This document shows positions 48,244 to 58,556 of a DNA stretch of 64,000 nucleotides, in pieces. The position numbers and the translations under genes were made by a program. Position 1 is the first letter of the stretch. The number at the start of each line of letters is the position of its first letter. The stretch is from Fulvimonas soli (GTDB lineage Bacteria; Pseudomonadota; Gammaproteobacteria; Xanthomonadales; Rhodanobacteraceae). The stretch covers positions 248,001 through 312,000 of the forward strand of contig NZ_QGHC01000004.1 in NCBI RefSeq assembly GCF_003148905.1. Direction: 5' to 3'. The notes beneath the pieces are model-generated. The model saw only the letters and a program-made list of their open reading frames with translations. It had not been told where the DNA came from and ran no database searches.

Positions 48244-49185
48244 CTACTCCACTTCGTCGGAGCCCTCGTTCACTCCCTCGAACAGGAAGGTCGACAGGTA
48301 GCGCTCGCCGGTGTCGGGCAGCATCGCCAGCAGCACCGAGCCTTCCGGGGCCTTCTGCGCGGTCTGCAGCGCGGCGGCGAGCGTGGCGCCGGAGGAGATG
48401 CCGACGAAGATGCCCTCCTGCTGCGCCAGCGCGCGCGCGGTGTCGCGCGCCAGCGTGTCGTCGACCGGCAGGATCGCGTGCGCCACCTCGCGGTTGAGCA
48501 CCGCCGGGATGAAGTCGGGCGTCCAGCCCTGGATCTTGTGCGGCTGCCATTCCTTGCCCGAGAGCAGCGCGGCACCGGCCGGCTCGCTGGCGATCACCTT
48601 CACCTCCGGCCGCGCCACCTTCAGCACCTCGCCCACGCCGGTGAGCGTGCCGCCGGTGCCCCAGCCGGTGACGAAGTAGTCCAGCCGGCGGCCGGCGAAG
48701 TCGCGCAGGATCTCCGCCGCGGTGGTGTTGCGGTGGTAGGCCGGGTTGGCCGGGTTCTCGAACTGGCGGGCGAGGAACCAGCCGTGCTTGTCGGCCAGCT
48801 CCTTGGCCTTGCGCACCATGCCGGTGCCGCGCTCGGCCGCCGGGGTGAGCAGCACCTTGCCGCCGTAGGCGCGGATCAGCTTGCGCCGCTCGATCGAGAA
48901 GGTCTCGGTCATCACCGCCACGAACGGGTAGCCGCGCGCGGCGCACACCGCCGCCAGCGCCACGCCGGTGTTGCCGGAGGTGGCCTCCACCACGGTCTGC
49001 CCCGGCTTGAGCGCGCCGCGCCGCTCGGCGTCGAGGATGATCGCCAGCGCCAGGCGGTCCTTCACCGAGCCGGCCGGGTTGAACGCCTCCACCTTCACGT
49101 AGAGCTCGACGTGCTTCGGCGCCAGCCGGTGCAGCTTCACCACCGGGGTGTGGCCGATGGTGTCGAGGATGCTGTCGTAGATCAT
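48244..49185 (-). CDS. cysK: O-acetylserine sulfhydrylase (cysteine synthase A)
   Basis: Protein of 313 aa from ATG 49185 (MIYDSILDTIGHTPVVKLHR). It joins sulfide and O-acetylserine to cysteine. The PLP lysine is in AFNPAGSVKDRLA near residue 42, with EATSGNTGVALA binding the substrate carboxylate and GWGTGGTLTGVGEVL binding the cofactor phosphate. It ends in an acidic tail (EGVNEGSDEVE). It lies 74 bp downstream of cysG on the same strand, so both are probably in one operon, divergent from cysB. Confidence 0.95.
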   Translation of the reverse strand: MIYDSILDTIGHTPVVKLHRLAPKHVELYVKVEAFNPAGSVKDRLALAIILDAERRGALKPGQTVVEATSGNTGVALAAVCAARGYPFVAVMTETFSIERRKLIRAYGGKVLLTPAAERGTGMVRKAKELADKHGWFLARQFENPANPAYHRNTTAAEILRDFAGRRLDYFVTGWGTGGTLTGVGEVLKVARPEVKVIASEPAGAALLSGKEWQPHKIQGWTPDFIPAVLNREVAHAILPVDDTLARDTARALAQQEGIFVGISSGATLAAALQTAQKAPEGSVLLAMLPDTGERYLSTFLFEGVNEGSDEVE

Positions 49186-49259
49186 GGATCGCTCCCTGTG
49201 GCAAACGGATTCGGTGAATCCCGCCCGCGGATCTTGCGCGGCCGGGACGAAGGATTTCG

Positions 49260-50732
49260 TCAAGCCTGGTGGACCGCCGCCAGCACGTCGGCCGCCGCCC
49301 GCGGCCGGCGCGCCCGCGCGGGAGGCAGCGCGGCGGACGGTTCCCGCAGCGGCGGCGCGCCGAACCAGTGCAGGGTGTCGGCCAGCGCGGCGACCTCGCC
49401 CAGGATCAGCAGCGCCGGCGAGGCCACCGCGTGCGCGGCGGCGCGCTCGGGCAGCTCGGCCAGCGGGCCGGTCACCACGCGCTGCCCGGGCCGCGAGCCG
49501 TTCTCCACCAGCGCGAACGGCGTGGACGGCGCGCGGCCGTGGGCGAGCAGGCGCGCGCGCAGCGCGGGCAGCTCCGCCACGCCCATGTACACCGCCAGCG
49601 TCTGCCGCTCCTGCGCCAGCGCGGCCCAGTCCAGCGTGTCCAGCGAGTCGCGGCAGTGCGCGGTGACCAGGCGCACCGACTGCGCGTGCGCGCGGTGGGT
49701 CAGCGGCACGCCGGCATAGGCCGCGCAGGCCAGCGCGGCGGTGATGCCGGGCACCACCTCGTAGGGAATGCCGTGCGCGCGCAGGAACTCCAGCTCCTCG
49801 CCGCCGCGGCCGAACACGAACGGGTCGCCGCCCTTCAGCCGCACCACGCGCCGGCCGGCGCGCGCGTGCTCGAGCATCAGCGCGTGGATGCGCGCCTGCG
49901 TGACGTGGTGGTTGCCGGCCTGCTTGCCCACCTCGATGCGCTCGGCGTCGCGGCGCGCCAGCGCCAGCACCTCGGCGCCGACCAGGCGGTCGTGCAGGAT
50001 CACGTCGGCCTCGTTGAGCGCGCGCAGGGCGCGCAGCGTGAGCAGGCCCGGATCGCCCGGTCCCGCGCCGACCAGCGCCACCGAGCCGCGCGGCGCGGCT
50101 TCCGTCGCCGCCAATGCGGCCTCGGCGGCCTGCCGCGCCTCGGCCGGCCGGCCCTGCCGCAGCAGCGCCGCCGTCGGGCCGGCGAACAGCGCCTCGTAGT
50201 AGCGCCGCCGCGCCGCGGGCTCGGGCAGGCGCGCGCGGACGCGCCGGCGCAGGCGCGCCGCCAGCTCCGCCAGCGCGCCCAGCGAGCCGTCCAGCAGCGC
50301 CTCCAGCCGCTCGCGCAGCAGCCGCGCCAGCATCGGCGCGGCGCCGCCGCTGGAAATGGCGATGGTCAGCGGCGCGCGGTCGATCACCGCCGGCACGTGG
50401 AAGCTGGACAGCTTAGCGTCGTCCACCACGTTGACGAGGATGCGCCGCAGGCCGGCCAGCGTCGCCACGAACCCGTTGATCTCGCGGTCGGCGGTGGCGG
50501 CCACCACCAGCCACACGCGGTCCAGCCAGTGCGCCTGGAAGGGATCGGCGCGGTGCGCGATGCGCCCCTCGCGCTTCCAGCGCTGCAGCTGCGGCGTCAG
50601 CTCCGGCGCGTTCACCGTCACCTGCGCGCCGGCGTCGAGCAGGCCGGCGACCTTGCGCTCGGCCACCGGCCCGCCACCGAGCACCAGGACGGCACGGCCG
50701 GAGAGGTCGGCGAACAGGGGGTAGAGCTTCAT
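49260..50732 (-). CDS. cysG: siroheme synthase CysG (trifunctional)
   Basis: Protein of 490 aa from ATG 50732 ([20 protein letters not shown]). An ATG seven codons earlier is less likely. Residues ~1-215 are the precorrin-2 dehydrogenase/ferrochelatase part ([40 protein letters not shown]). Residues ~225-465 are uroporphyrinogen-III C-methyltransferase ([60 protein letters not shown]). It makes the siroheme cofactor required by CysI, encoded 4 kb away, which explains its place in the sulfur cluster. Confidence 0.96.
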   Translation of the reverse strand: MKLYPLFADLSGRAVLVLGGGPVAERKVAGLLDAGAQVTVNAPELTPQLQRWKREGRIAHRADPFQAHWLDRVWLVVAATADREINGFVATLAGLRRILVNVVDDAKLSSFHVPAVIDRAPLTIAISSGGAAPMLARLLRERLEALLDGSLGALAELAARLRRRVRARLPEPAARRRYYEALFAGPTAALLRQGRPAEARQAAEAALAATEAAPRGSVALVGAGPGDPGLLTLRALRALNEADVILHDRLVGAEVLALARRDAERIEVGKQAGNHHVTQARIHALMLEHARAGRRVVRLKGGDPFVFGRGGEELEFLRAHGIPYEVVPGITAALACAAYAGVPLTHRAHAQSVRLVTAHCRDSLDTLDWAALAQERQTLAVYMGVAELPALRARLLAHGRAPSTPFALVENGSRPGQRVVTGPLAELPERAAAHAVASPALLILGEVAALADTLHWFGAPPLREPSAALPPARARRPRAAADVLAAVHQA

Positions 50733-50862
50733 CGGTCCATCGGCAGTGGGCACAACGGGACCACGCTAGGGGCCTGCGCGCATGCCCCGCAAATGATTTC
50801 CGGCGCTGCCGATATGGCGCGGCGTTATGTGTCCCGCCTTCAGCGCCGCGCGCGTCGCGTTT

Positions 50863-50896
50863 GACAAATTTTTCATTTATCCGTATAGACGTCCAC
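50863..50896 (+). promoter_or_regulatory. cysB promoter with an AGACGTCC motif over the -10
   Basis: TTGACA (50863-50868), 17-bp spacer and TATAGA (50886-50891) form a near-consensus sigma70 promoter pointing at cysB, with a ~145-nt leader. The -10 runs directly into AGACGTCC (50889-50896). The spacer is A/T-rich (AAATTTTTCATTTAT). The cysJ promoter at 58396-58437 has the same layout. The rest of the cysG-cysB gap (50733-51043) shows no other feature. Confidence 0.7.
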
Positions 50897-51043
50897 ATGC
50901 CATTCGACGACAGCCCCGCCGGAACCGCCCCACGGAGCACCCGCCCCGCCGTTCCGGCCGCGCCGTCGCCGCGTCCTGCGCGATGTATCCGCGGCTTCCC
51001 GCGCGCCTGAAAATCCCTCCCGCCCGCGAACCGCTAGCATCCC

Positions 51044-52039
51044 ATGACGCTGACCCAACTCCGCTATCTCGTCGCCATCGCCGACGCCGGCCTCAACATC
51101 ACCCTGGCCGCCGAGCGCGTGCACGCCACCCAGCCCGGCCTCAGCAAGCAGCTCAAGCAGCTGGAGGACGAGCTGGGCTTCCAGCTGTTCGTGCGCAAGG
51201 GCAAGAGCCTGGACGCGGTGACCCAGGCCGGCCGCCAGGTGCTCGAGCGCGCCCGCCTGATCCTCGCCGAGGTCGGCAACATCCGCGCGATCGCCGCCAA
51301 CCTGCGCAACGAGGCGCACGGCGAGCTGCGCATCGCCACCACCCACACCCAGGCGCGCTTCGCGCTGCCGGCGGCGATCGCCGCGCTCAACGCGCGCTAC
51401 CCGCAGGTGAGCGTGCACCTCCTGCCCGTGCAGGACGGCGAGGTGCTGGCCCAGCTCGAGGCCGGGCGCGCGGACCTGGCGGTGATCAGCACCGCCGCCG
51501 GCGTGCCGCCGCCGGTCGGCCTGGCGCTGCCCGCCTACCGCTGGCACCGGGTGATCCTGATGCCGCAGGACCACCCGCTCGCCGCGCGGCGCCAGGCGCT
51601 GCAGCTGGCGGACCTGGCCCGGCTGCCGCTGGTGAGCTACGACTCCTCGCTCAAGCCCGAGTCCTCGCTGCGCCGCGCGTTCGAGCTGGAAGGGCTGGCG
51701 CCGCAGATCGCGATGACCGCCGGCGACGCCGACCTGATCAAGACCTACGTGCGCGCCGGCCTGGGCGTCGGCGTGCTGGCCGAGATGGCGGTGCAGGCGG
51801 GCGACGACGATCTCGTCGCGCTGCCGGCCGACCACCTGCTGCCCGAATGCACCACCTGGGTCGTGCTGCGCCGCGACGTGGTGCCGCGCGAGTACATGCT
51901 GGAATTCGTCGCCCGCTTCGCGCCGCACCTGGATCGCCGCGACGTGACGCGGGTGCTGGCCGATGCGGCGCCGGCGCGCTGGCCGGCCGCGCCGCACTGG
52001 CGCGAGCGTCCGGTGCTGCCGTTGCCGGATGCGGCCTGA
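51044..52039 (+). CDS. cysB: CysB-type LysR regulator of sulfur assimilation
   Basis: Protein of 331 aa from ATG 51044 (MTLTQLRYLVAIADAGLNIT). The helix-turn-helix is at residues ~18-40 (LAAERVHATQPGLSKQLKQL), and the effector domain (GELRIATTHTQARFALPAAI) carries the TTHTQARF segment that binds sulfate or thiosulfate and O-acetyl/N-acetylserine in CysB. Length matches CysB (324 aa in E. coli). It lies between cysG-cysK and the cysJIH-sat operon and probably controls both. Confidence 0.93.
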   Translation: MTLTQLRYLVAIADAGLNITLAAERVHATQPGLSKQLKQLEDELGFQLFVRKGKSLDAVTQAGRQVLERARLILAEVGNIRAIAANLRNEAHGELRIATTHTQARFALPAAIAALNARYPQVSVHLLPVQDGEVLAQLEAGRADLAVISTAAGVPPPVGLALPAYRWHRVILMPQDHPLAARRQALQLADLARLPLVSYDSSLKPESSLRRAFELEGLAPQIAMTAGDADLIKTYVRAGLGVGVLAEMAVQAGDDDLVALPADHLLPECTTWVVLRRDVVPREYMLEFVARFAPHLDRRDVTRVLADAAPARWPAAPHWRERPVLPLPDAA

Positions 52040-52162
52040 GGCGGGGACCAGGCGGATTGGCGCACGTCGCCGGGCGCTTGTTGTCGCCCACTGGCGTCCG
52101 CGCCGCGTTTCGGCTCGCATCTGTGGTGGTCCCGCGCGTCGATGGGCGCCGCCCCTCAGGAT

Positions 52163-52251
52163 CGTCATCCCGGCGCAGGCCGGAATCCAGTGGCCGTGAG
52201 GCTCGAACCGGCCATGTCGCCGCTGGGTCCCGGCCTGCGCCGGGACGACGG
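52163..52251. repeat. large extragenic inverted repeat between cysB and sat/cysC
   Basis: The left arm CGTCATCCCGGCGCAGGCCG and the right arm CGGCCTGCGCCGGGACGACG (with flanking CCAG/CTGG pairing) are separated by ~35 bp. This CGGCGCAGGCCGG-type palindrome is widespread between proteobacterial genes. It occupies the convergent gap and may end both transcripts. Confidence 0.85.
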
Positions 52252-52302
52252 TCGCGGGTGGCCGGCCGGTCGCACTTCCCGGCCGGCCATGCGGCTGGCG
52301 GC

Positions 52303-54048
52303 TCAGTCCTCGATCAGCCCGCGGTTGCGCAGCAGCGCGATGACCTGCCGCGCCAGCGCCAGCGGCTCGGCCGCGCTGCCGTCCAGGCGCAGCTCCGGCC
52401 GCTCCGGCACCTCGTAGGGGTCGCTGATGCCGGTGAAGCTGGCGATCTTCCCCGCGCGCGCCTGCGCGTACAGGCCCTTGCGATCGCGCGCCTCGCACAC
52501 CTCCAGCGGGGTCGCCACGTGGATCTCGACGAAGTCGCCGTGCGCCTCCACCAGCGCGCGCGCCTCGGCGCGGGCGTCGGCGTAGGGCGCGATCGGCGCG
52601 CACACCGCGATGCCGCCGTGGCGCACGATCTCGCCCGCCACGTAGCCGATGCGGGTGACGTTGGCGGCGCGGTCCTCGCGCGAGAAGCCCAGCCCGCGCG
52701 AGAGGTGCCGGCGCACCTCGTCGCCGTCCAGCACGGTCACCGGCCGGCTGCCGTGCTCCAGCAGCTGCGCCACCACCGCCTGCGCGAGGGTCGACTTGCC
52801 GGCGCCGGACAGGCCGGTGAAGAACAGCGCGAAGCCGCGCGGCGCGCGCGCCGGATGGCGCTCGCGCAGGATCTTCACCACCTCGGGGAAGCTGAACCAG
52901 GACGGGATCTCGGTGCCCTCGCGCAGGTGCCGGCGCAGCTCGGTGCCGGAGATGTCGCGCACCTCGTCCTGCGGCCCGACCTCGGTGGCCGGCAGGTAGG
53001 CGTCGCGGTTGGCCGCGTACACCATCGCCGGGAACGGCACGATGCCGATGCCGAGCTCGTCCTGGTGCGCGAGCAGCAGCTCCTGCGCGGCGAACGGCGG
53101 GTAGAACGGCTTGCCGTCGGCGTCCTTGCCGGGACCGGCGTGGTCGCGGCCGACGATGAAGTGGGTGGCGCCGTAGTTCTTGCGGATGATCGCGTGCCAC
53201 AGCGCCTCGCGCGGTCCGCCCATGCGCATCGCCAGCGGCAACAGCGACAGCTTCGCGCTGTCCTGCGGGTACTGCGGCAGCAGCGCGCGGTAGCAGCGCA
53301 CGCGGGTGTAGTGGTCCACGTCGCCCGGCTTGGTGCGGCCCACCGAAGGCTGGATCAGCAGCTTCGCGCCGACCTGCTGCGCGGCGCGCAGGGTCAGCTC
53401 GCGGTGCGCGCGGTGCATCGGGTTGCGCGTCTGGAAGGCCACCACGCGGGTCCAGCCGCGGGCGGCGAACCACTCGCGCAGGCGGCGCGGCGTGTCGCGC
53501 AGCTCGGTGAAGTCGTAGTGCGCCGGCGGCTGGATGCCGCGCACGCGGCCGCCCAGGCAGGCCGGCCGCGTGCGTTCCAGCAGCTCGGCCACGCCCGGGT
53601 GCAGGCGGTCGGTGGTGCCGAACACGCGGCGCGCCTCGTGCAGGCGGTCGGGCCAGTAGATGTCCTGCACCTCCAGCACCGCCAGCGGCACGCCCTGGCC
53701 GTCGCGCAGTGCCACCTCGCTGCCGCGCTCCAGCCGGGCGGCGAAGGCCTCGTCCACGTCCAGCGTGACCGGGATCGGCCACAGCGTGCCGTCGGCCAGG
53801 CGCATCTCCTCCACCACGCGGTCGTAGTCGGCGCGGCCGAGGAAGCCCTCCAGCGGCGAGAAGGCGCCGTTGAGCAGGAGCTCCAGGTCGCACAGCTGGC
53901 GCGTGTCGAGGTCCAGCGCGGGCAGCTCGCCGCTGCGGCGCTTGAGCGCCTCGGCTTCGGCGGGCGGCAGGTAGAGCTCCTTGAGCGTGCCGCCGTGCGG
54001 CGGGATGAGGGTATCGTCGAGGGTTTCGGCCAGGGCGGTGCGGGTCAT
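52303..54048 (-). CDS. bifunctional ATP sulfurylase / APS kinase (single-chain Sat-CysC fusion)
   Basis: Protein of 581 aa from ATG 54048. It turns sulfate into APS and then PAPS. Residues ~1-390 are homomeric ATP sulfurylase: PUA-like start (LPALDLDTRQLCDLELLLNG), catalytic FQTRNPMHRAHRELTLRAAQ near residue 205, and HFIVGRDHAGPGKDADGKP near 295. Residues ~405-581 are APS kinase: P-loop FFTGLSGAGKSTLAQ near 415, DGDEVRRHLSRGLGFSREDR, and ARAGKIASFTGISDPYE. The usual I-S-P-Y motif is I-A-P-Y here, so the Ser phosphorylated in E. coli CysC is Ala. This chain replaces the CysD-CysN(C) system common in gammaproteobacteria. It is last in the cysJIH operon. Confidence 0.94.
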   Translation of the reverse strand: MTRTALAETLDDTLIPPHGGTLKELYLPPAEAEALKRRSGELPALDLDTRQLCDLELLLNGAFSPLEGFLGRADYDRVVEEMRLADGTLWPIPVTLDVDEAFAARLERGSEVALRDGQGVPLAVLEVQDIYWPDRLHEARRVFGTTDRLHPGVAELLERTRPACLGGRVRGIQPPAHYDFTELRDTPRRLREWFAARGWTRVVAFQTRNPMHRAHRELTLRAAQQVGAKLLIQPSVGRTKPGDVDHYTRVRCYRALLPQYPQDSAKLSLLPLAMRMGGPREALWHAIIRKNYGATHFIVGRDHAGPGKDADGKPFYPPFAAQELLLAHQDELGIGIVPFPAMVYAANRDAYLPATEVGPQDEVRDISGTELRRHLREGTEIPSWFSFPEVVKILRERHPARAPRGFALFFTGLSGAGKSTLAQAVVAQLLEHGSRPVTVLDGDEVRRHLSRGLGFSREDRAANVTRIGYVAGEIVRHGGIAVCAPIAPYADARAEARALVEAHGDFVEIHVATPLEVCEARDRKGLYAQARAGKIASFTGISDPYEVPERPELRLDGSAAEPLALARQVIALLRNRGLIED

Positions 54049-54113
54049 CGGGTTCTTCTTTTGTGTTGGCGTCGCCGGGGCGACGGGTCGGGGCGGTTGT
54101 CGTTGTCGTTTTT

Positions 54114-54836
54114 TCAGCTCAGCCCGTGCAGGCCGCATTCGCGCTTGAGGCCGAAGAAGCGGGTGTCCTCGGCCGCCATGCCGGGCTCCCAGCGGCGCGT
54201 GGTGTGCACGTCGCCGATGGAGAGGTAGCCCTGTTCCCACAGCGGGTGGTACGGCAGGCCGTGCTGCTTGAGGTAGCGGCCCACGTCGCGGTCGCGCCAG
54301 TCGGCCAGCGGGTGCCACTTCCAGCGGCCGTCGCGGCGCTCGGCGAAGTCGATGCGCGCGCGGCTGCGCGCCTGGTCGCGGCGCAGCCCGGCGAACCAGC
54401 CGACCGCGCCCAGCTCGTCCAGCGCGCGGCGCATCGGCTCGACCTTGCGCAGCTGGTTGTAGCGCTCGATGCCGGCCACGCCCTGCTCCCACAGCCGGCC
54501 GTAGCGGGCCTCCATCCAGGCCACGCTGATCGAGGCGCGGTAGACCTTGAGGTTGAGGTCCAGCCGCGCGGTCAGCTCGTCGATGAAGCGGTAGGTCTCG
54601 GGGAACAGGTAGCCGGTGTCGATCAGCACCACCGGGATGTCCGGCCGCAGCCGCGTCAGCATGTGCAGCGACACCGCCGACTGCGCGCCGAAGCTGGAGG
54701 ACAGCACCTGCACGCCGGGCACCCGCTCCAGCGCCCACGCCGCCCGTTCCTCCGCCGCCAGCCCGGCCAGCCAGCGGTTGAGCTCGGCCAGCGCCTGCGC
54801 GTCCTGCGCCGCAAGCTCCAACGACACCGGGCTCAT
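54114..54836 (-). CDS. cysH: phosphoadenylylsulfate (PAPS) reductase
   Basis: Protein of 240 aa from ATG 54836. It reduces PAPS to sulfite with thioredoxin. The PP-loop-like [17 protein letters not shown] is near residue 47, and the single catalytic Cys is in the C-terminal RECGLHG. The CC...CxxC cysteines of iron-sulfur APS reductases are missing, so PAPS is the substrate, which agrees with the linked APS kinase domain. The start overlaps the cysI stop by four bases. Confidence 0.96.
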   Translation of the reverse strand: MSPVSLELAAQDAQALAELNRWLAGLAAEERAAWALERVPGVQVLSSSFGAQSAVSLHMLTRLRPDIPVVLIDTGYLFPETYRFIDELTARLDLNLKVYRASISVAWMEARYGRLWEQGVAGIERYNQLRKVEPMRRALDELGAVGWFAGLRRDQARSRARIDFAERRDGRWKWHPLADWRDRDVGRYLKQHGLPYHPLWEQGYLSIGDVHTTRRWEPGMAAEDTRFFGLKRECGLHGLS

Positions 54837-56530
54837 GCGTGGACCTCCGCCGGAACCTGCCGCGCCGGCGGCGTTGCCTCGACCACGCCCGCGCGCAGCA
54901 GGAAGTCGCCGAAATGCTCGCCCTCGCCGCGCTCGGCGGCGTAGCGCGCGAACAGCGGATCGAGCGCGGCGAGGATCGCCGCCTCGTCCACGTTCTCGCG
55001 GTACGGCCGGTTGAGCCGCTGGCCGCGGAAGTCGGCGCCCAGGCGCAGGTCGTAGCGGCCGGGGCCGCGGCCGACCAGCGCGATCTCGCCCAGGTACGGC
55101 CGCGAGCAGCCGTTGGGGCAGCCGGACAGGCGCAGCAGGATCGGCGCGTCGGCGAGGCCGTGGCGTTCCAGCAGCGCCTCCAGCTGCGGCAGCAGCGCGG
55201 GCAGGTAGCGCTCGCTCTCGGCCATCGCCAGGCCGCAGGTGGGCAGCGCCACGCAGGCCAGCGCGTGGCGGCGGATCGCGCTGCCGCGCCGGTAGCCGTC
55301 CAGGCCGTGCGCCGCGACGATGGCGTCGATGCGCGCGCGCCCGGCGGGCTCGACGTTGGCCACGATCACGTTCTGGTTGCAGGTGAGGCGGAAGTCGCCG
55401 CGATGCACCCTGGCCAGCTCGCGCAGGCCGGTGAGCGCGCGCCGCCCGCCCGCGTCGGCGAGGCGGCCGGATTCGATGTGCAGGGTGAGGTGCCAGCGGC
55501 CGTCCTGCCCCTCGGTCCAGCCGTAGCGGTCGCCGTTGTGCTCGAAGCGGTACGGCCGCGCCGGCTCCAGCGCGAAGCCCAGCCGCCGCTCCAGCTCGGC
55601 GACGAACGTGTCGAGCCCGCGATGGTCGAGCGTGTACTTCAGCCGCGCGTGCTTGCGCTCGCTGCGGTTGCCCCAGTCGCGCTGGATGCCGATCACCGCC
55701 TCGGCCACCGCGACCAGCCGCTCCGGCGCCACGAAGCCGATCACGCTGGCCAGCCGCGGGTAGGTGCCGGCGTCGCCGTGGGTGGCACCCATGCCGCCGC
55801 CCACCGCGACGTCGAAGCCGCGCAGCTCGCCCTGCTCGACGACCGCGATCAGGCCGAGGTCCTGCGCGAACACGTCGATGTCGTTGAGCGGCGGGACGGC
55901 CAGGCCGATCTTGAACTTGCGCGGCAGGTAGGTGGGGCCGTACAGCGGCTCCTCGTCCCCGCCCACGAGCTTCTCGCCGTCCAGCCAGATCTCGTGGTAG
56001 GCGCGGGTGCGGGGCGCCAGGTGCTCGGACAGCTTCGCGGCCCAGGCGTAGGCGGCCGCGTGCGCGGCGGACTCCACCGGGTTGGGCGTGCACACCACCG
56101 TGCGCACCACGTCGCCGCAGGCGGCGATGGTGGTGGCCAGCGCGCGGTGGATCGCCGCGATGGTGGGCTTGAGCTCGCGCTTGATCACGCCGTGCCACTG
56201 GAAGGTCTGCCGCGTGGTGATGCGCAGCGTGCCGTTGGCATGCTCGCGCGCCAGCGCGTCGAAGGCCAGCCACTGCGCGGGGGTCACCACGCCGCCGGGA
56301 AGGCGCGCGCGGATCATGAAGCTGTAGGCCGGCTCCAGCTTCTGCCGGCGGCGCTCCTCGCGCAGGTCGCGGTCGTCCTGCTGGTAGCTGCCGTGGAACT
56401 TGAGCAGCTTGTTGTCGTCGTCGCCGATCGCGCCGGTGACCGGATCGGCCAGGCCCTCGGCGAGGGTGCCGCGCAGGAAGCGGCTGTCGGCCTTGATGCG
56501 CTCGAGCTCGGAAAGCGGGGGGCTGCTCAT
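54833..56530 (-). CDS. cysI: sulfite reductase hemoprotein beta subunit
   Basis: Protein of 565 aa (E. coli 570) from ATG 56530. It reduces sulfite to sulfide in six electrons using siroheme and a [4Fe-4S] cluster. The cluster ligands are the Cys pairs in [17 protein letters not shown] and [16 protein letters not shown] near residues 428-480. The anion-binding residues include [18 protein letters not shown] and [19 protein letters not shown]. It lies between cysJ and cysH. Confidence 0.96.
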   Translation of the reverse strand: MSSPPLSELERIKADSRFLRGTLAEGLADPVTGAIGDDDNKLLKFHGSYQQDDRDLREERRRQKLEPAYSFMIRARLPGGVVTPAQWLAFDALAREHANGTLRITTRQTFQWHGVIKRELKPTIAAIHRALATTIAACGDVVRTVVCTPNPVESAAHAAAYAWAAKLSEHLAPRTRAYHEIWLDGEKLVGGDEEPLYGPTYLPRKFKIGLAVPPLNDIDVFAQDLGLIAVVEQGELRGFDVAVGGGMGATHGDAGTYPRLASVIGFVAPERLVAVAEAVIGIQRDWGNRSERKHARLKYTLDHRGLDTFVAELERRLGFALEPARPYRFEHNGDRYGWTEGQDGRWHLTLHIESGRLADAGGRRALTGLRELARVHRGDFRLTCNQNVIVANVEPAGRARIDAIVAAHGLDGYRRGSAIRRHALACVALPTCGLAMAESERYLPALLPQLEALLERHGLADAPILLRLSGCPNGCSRPYLGEIALVGRGPGRYDLRLGADFRGQRLNRPYRENVDEAAILAALDPLFARYAAERGEGEHFGDFLLRAGVVEATPPARQVPAEVHA

Positions 56531-56537
56531 GGGTCTC

Positions 56538-58376
56538 TCAGTACACGTCGCGGGCGTAGCGCCCCTGTTGCAGGAGGTCGTCCAGCCACGCCTGCGCCGA
56601 CTCGGGCGTGTGGCCGCCGTGGGCGACGGCGATGTCGGCCAGCGCGGCGTGCACGTCCCTGGCCATGCGCGCGGCGTCGCCGCACACGTACAGGTGCGCG
56701 CCGTCCTGCAGCCAGGCGTACAGCTCGCGGCCCTGCTCGCGCAGGCGCTGCTGCACGTAGGTCCGCGGCGCGCTTCCGGCGGCCTGCGCGCCGGTGCGCG
56801 CGCCGTCGCGGGAGAAGGCCAGGTCGAGGCGATGCAGGTGGCCCTGCTTCAGCGCCTCCTGCCACTCCACCTGGTAGAGGAAGTCCTGCGCGAAATGGCG
56901 GTTGCCGAAGAACAGCCAGTTGCGCCCGCGCGCGCCGGTCTCGCGGCGCTCCTGCACGAAGGCGCGGAACGGCGCCACGCCGGTGCCCGGCCCGATCATC
57001 ACGACGTCGCGCGCAGGATCGGCCGGCAGGCGGAAGCGCTCGTTCGGCTCGACGAACACCGGCACGCGCGCGTCGCCGTCCGCCGCCGCCGCGGCGAGGA
57101 AGGACGAGGCCGCGCCCCAGTGCCGCGCGCCATGGGCCTCGTAGTCGACCACCGCCACGGTGAGGTGCACCTCCTCGCCCACCGCCTTCGGGCTGGAGGC
57201 GATCGAGTACAGCCGCGGCGTCAGCGGGCGCAGCGCGGCAACCAGCGCCTCGGCCTCCCACGGTGACGGGTGCAGGCGCAGCAGGTCGACCGGCTGGTGG
57301 CCGTCCAGCAGCGCGGCGAGCTCCGCCGCGTGCTCGGGACGCAACAGCCGCAGCAGGCCGACGTGGCGGCCGGCCGAGGCATGCGCCGCCAGCCAGCCCC
57401 GGGTGAGCCGGGTCAGCTCGCGCTCGCGTTCCAACCATTGCGCCAGCGGCAGCGTGCGTCCCTGCCAGGCCACCGGCTCGTCGCCGTCCAGGCGCAGCGC
57501 CTCCAGCCATTGCGCCACCAGCGCGGGCGGGTTGCGCGGCCACACGCCCAGCGCGTCGCCGGGCTCGTAGCGCAGGCCGGAGCCTTCCAGCGACAGCTCG
57601 ACGTGGCGCACCTCGCGCGCGCTGTCGCGCGAGACGATGCGCTGGTTGGCCAGCACCGCGGCGGCGAACGGGCGGTCGCGGTCGTGCGCGGGGGGCGCCG
57701 GCACCGCGTGCAGCGGCACGGCGCGCACGGCCGCGGGCGCGGCCGCCTGCAGCGCTTCCCGCGCCCTGGCCAGCGCCTGCTCGCTCCACGGCCCGGCCAC
57801 CGCCTCGACGTCCACGTCGGCCTCGCCCAGCGGCGCGAGGCGGCTGGCGCCCAGCTCGGCCAGCCGCGCGTCCAGCAGGCGGCCGACGGCGCAGAACTGC
57901 GGGTAGCTGGAATCGCCCAGCGCCAGCACGGCGTAGCGCAGGCCCGGCAGCTTCGGCGCGCGGCGGCCGGCGAGGAACTCCACGAAGCCGCGCGCGTCGT
58001 CCGGCGGCTCGCCCTCGCCCTGGGTGCTGACCACCACGACCAGCTGGCGCTCCTGCGCCAGCTCGCGCTGCGGGTAGGCGCCGGCGCGCAGCAGGCGCAC
58101 CGGCAGCCCGGCCGCCTCGGCCCGCCGCGCCAGGCGCTCGGCCACGCGGCGCGCGTTGCCGGTCTGGCTGCCGTAGACGACGGTCAGCCGCTCCGCGGCG
58201 GCCGGCGCCGCCTCGGCGCGCAACCGCGGCGCTCCCGGCTCGGCGCGGGCCGCGATCCAGGCCGCCGCCGCGTAGAGCTGCGCCGGCCCCAGCCCCTCGA
58301 CCAGCCGCGCCAGCAGGACGCGCCTGTCCGCATCCAGTGCGGGAAATTCCGGTTCGGGCGCGACCACGGCGTTCAC
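56538..58376 (-). CDS. cysJ: sulfite reductase flavoprotein alpha subunit
   Basis: Protein of 612 aa (E. coli 599). The start chosen is GTG 58376 ([15 protein letters not shown]), with AAGGGAA five bases upstream. Reading further upstream would cross the promoter. A flavodoxin domain ([20 protein letters not shown] and [19 protein letters not shown], residues ~65-200) passes electrons from the FAD/NADPH domain ([58 protein letters not shown]) to CysI. The C-terminus YARDVY is canonical. It is first in the operon cysJ-cysI-cysH-sat/cysC. Confidence 0.96.
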   Translation of the reverse strand: MNAVVAPEPEFPALDADRRVLLARLVEGLGPAQLYAAAAWIAARAEPGAPRLRAEAAPAAAERLTVVYGSQTGNARRVAERLARRAEAAGLPVRLLRAGAYPQRELAQERQLVVVVSTQGEGEPPDDARGFVEFLAGRRAPKLPGLRYAVLALGDSSYPQFCAVGRLLDARLAELGASRLAPLGEADVDVEAVAGPWSEQALARAREALQAAAPAAVRAVPLHAVPAPPAHDRDRPFAAAVLANQRIVSRDSAREVRHVELSLEGSGLRYEPGDALGVWPRNPPALVAQWLEALRLDGDEPVAWQGRTLPLAQWLERERELTRLTRGWLAAHASAGRHVGLLRLLRPEHAAELAALLDGHQPVDLLRLHPSPWEAEALVAALRPLTPRLYSIASSPKAVGEEVHLTVAVVDYEAHGARHWGAASSFLAAAAADGDARVPVFVEPNERFRLPADPARDVVMIGPGTGVAPFRAFVQERRETGARGRNWLFFGNRHFAQDFLYQVEWQEALKQGHLHRLDLAFSRDGARTGAQAAGSAPRTYVQQRLREQGRELYAWLQDGAHLYVCGDAARMARDVHAALADIAVAHGGHTPESAQAWLDDLLQQGRYARDVY

Positions 58377-58395
58377 TGCGTTCCCTTGTTCGTTC

Positions 58396-58437
58396 GGACG
58401 TCCATACGTCTCTACGCCCAAAATAACTTTTATTGAA
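58396..58437 (-). promoter_or_regulatory. cysJ promoter with tandem AGACGT-type boxes over and after the -10
   Basis: On the minus strand TTCAAT (58437-58432), a 17-bp A/T-rich spacer and TAGAGA (58414-58409) form the promoter. The -10 merges with two adjacent 8-mers, AGACGTAT (58411-58404) and GGACGTCC (58403-58396). The cysB promoter has the same fusion (TATAGACGTCC). The 8-mers resemble the E. coli MetJ box AGACGTCT (7/8 and 6/8), but the regulator is not known here. CysB would be expected to bind the A/T-rich upstream part. Confidence 0.6.
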
Positions 58438-58556
58438 CGAACACGGAAAGCACGTATCGCCATGTCGTCATGCCGATGGCTTATGACGCCCCGCCACCCG
58501 GGACGGCCGCGGGAGGCAGGCGCGCGGCCGCGGCGGCCTGCGCTTACAATCCGCCG

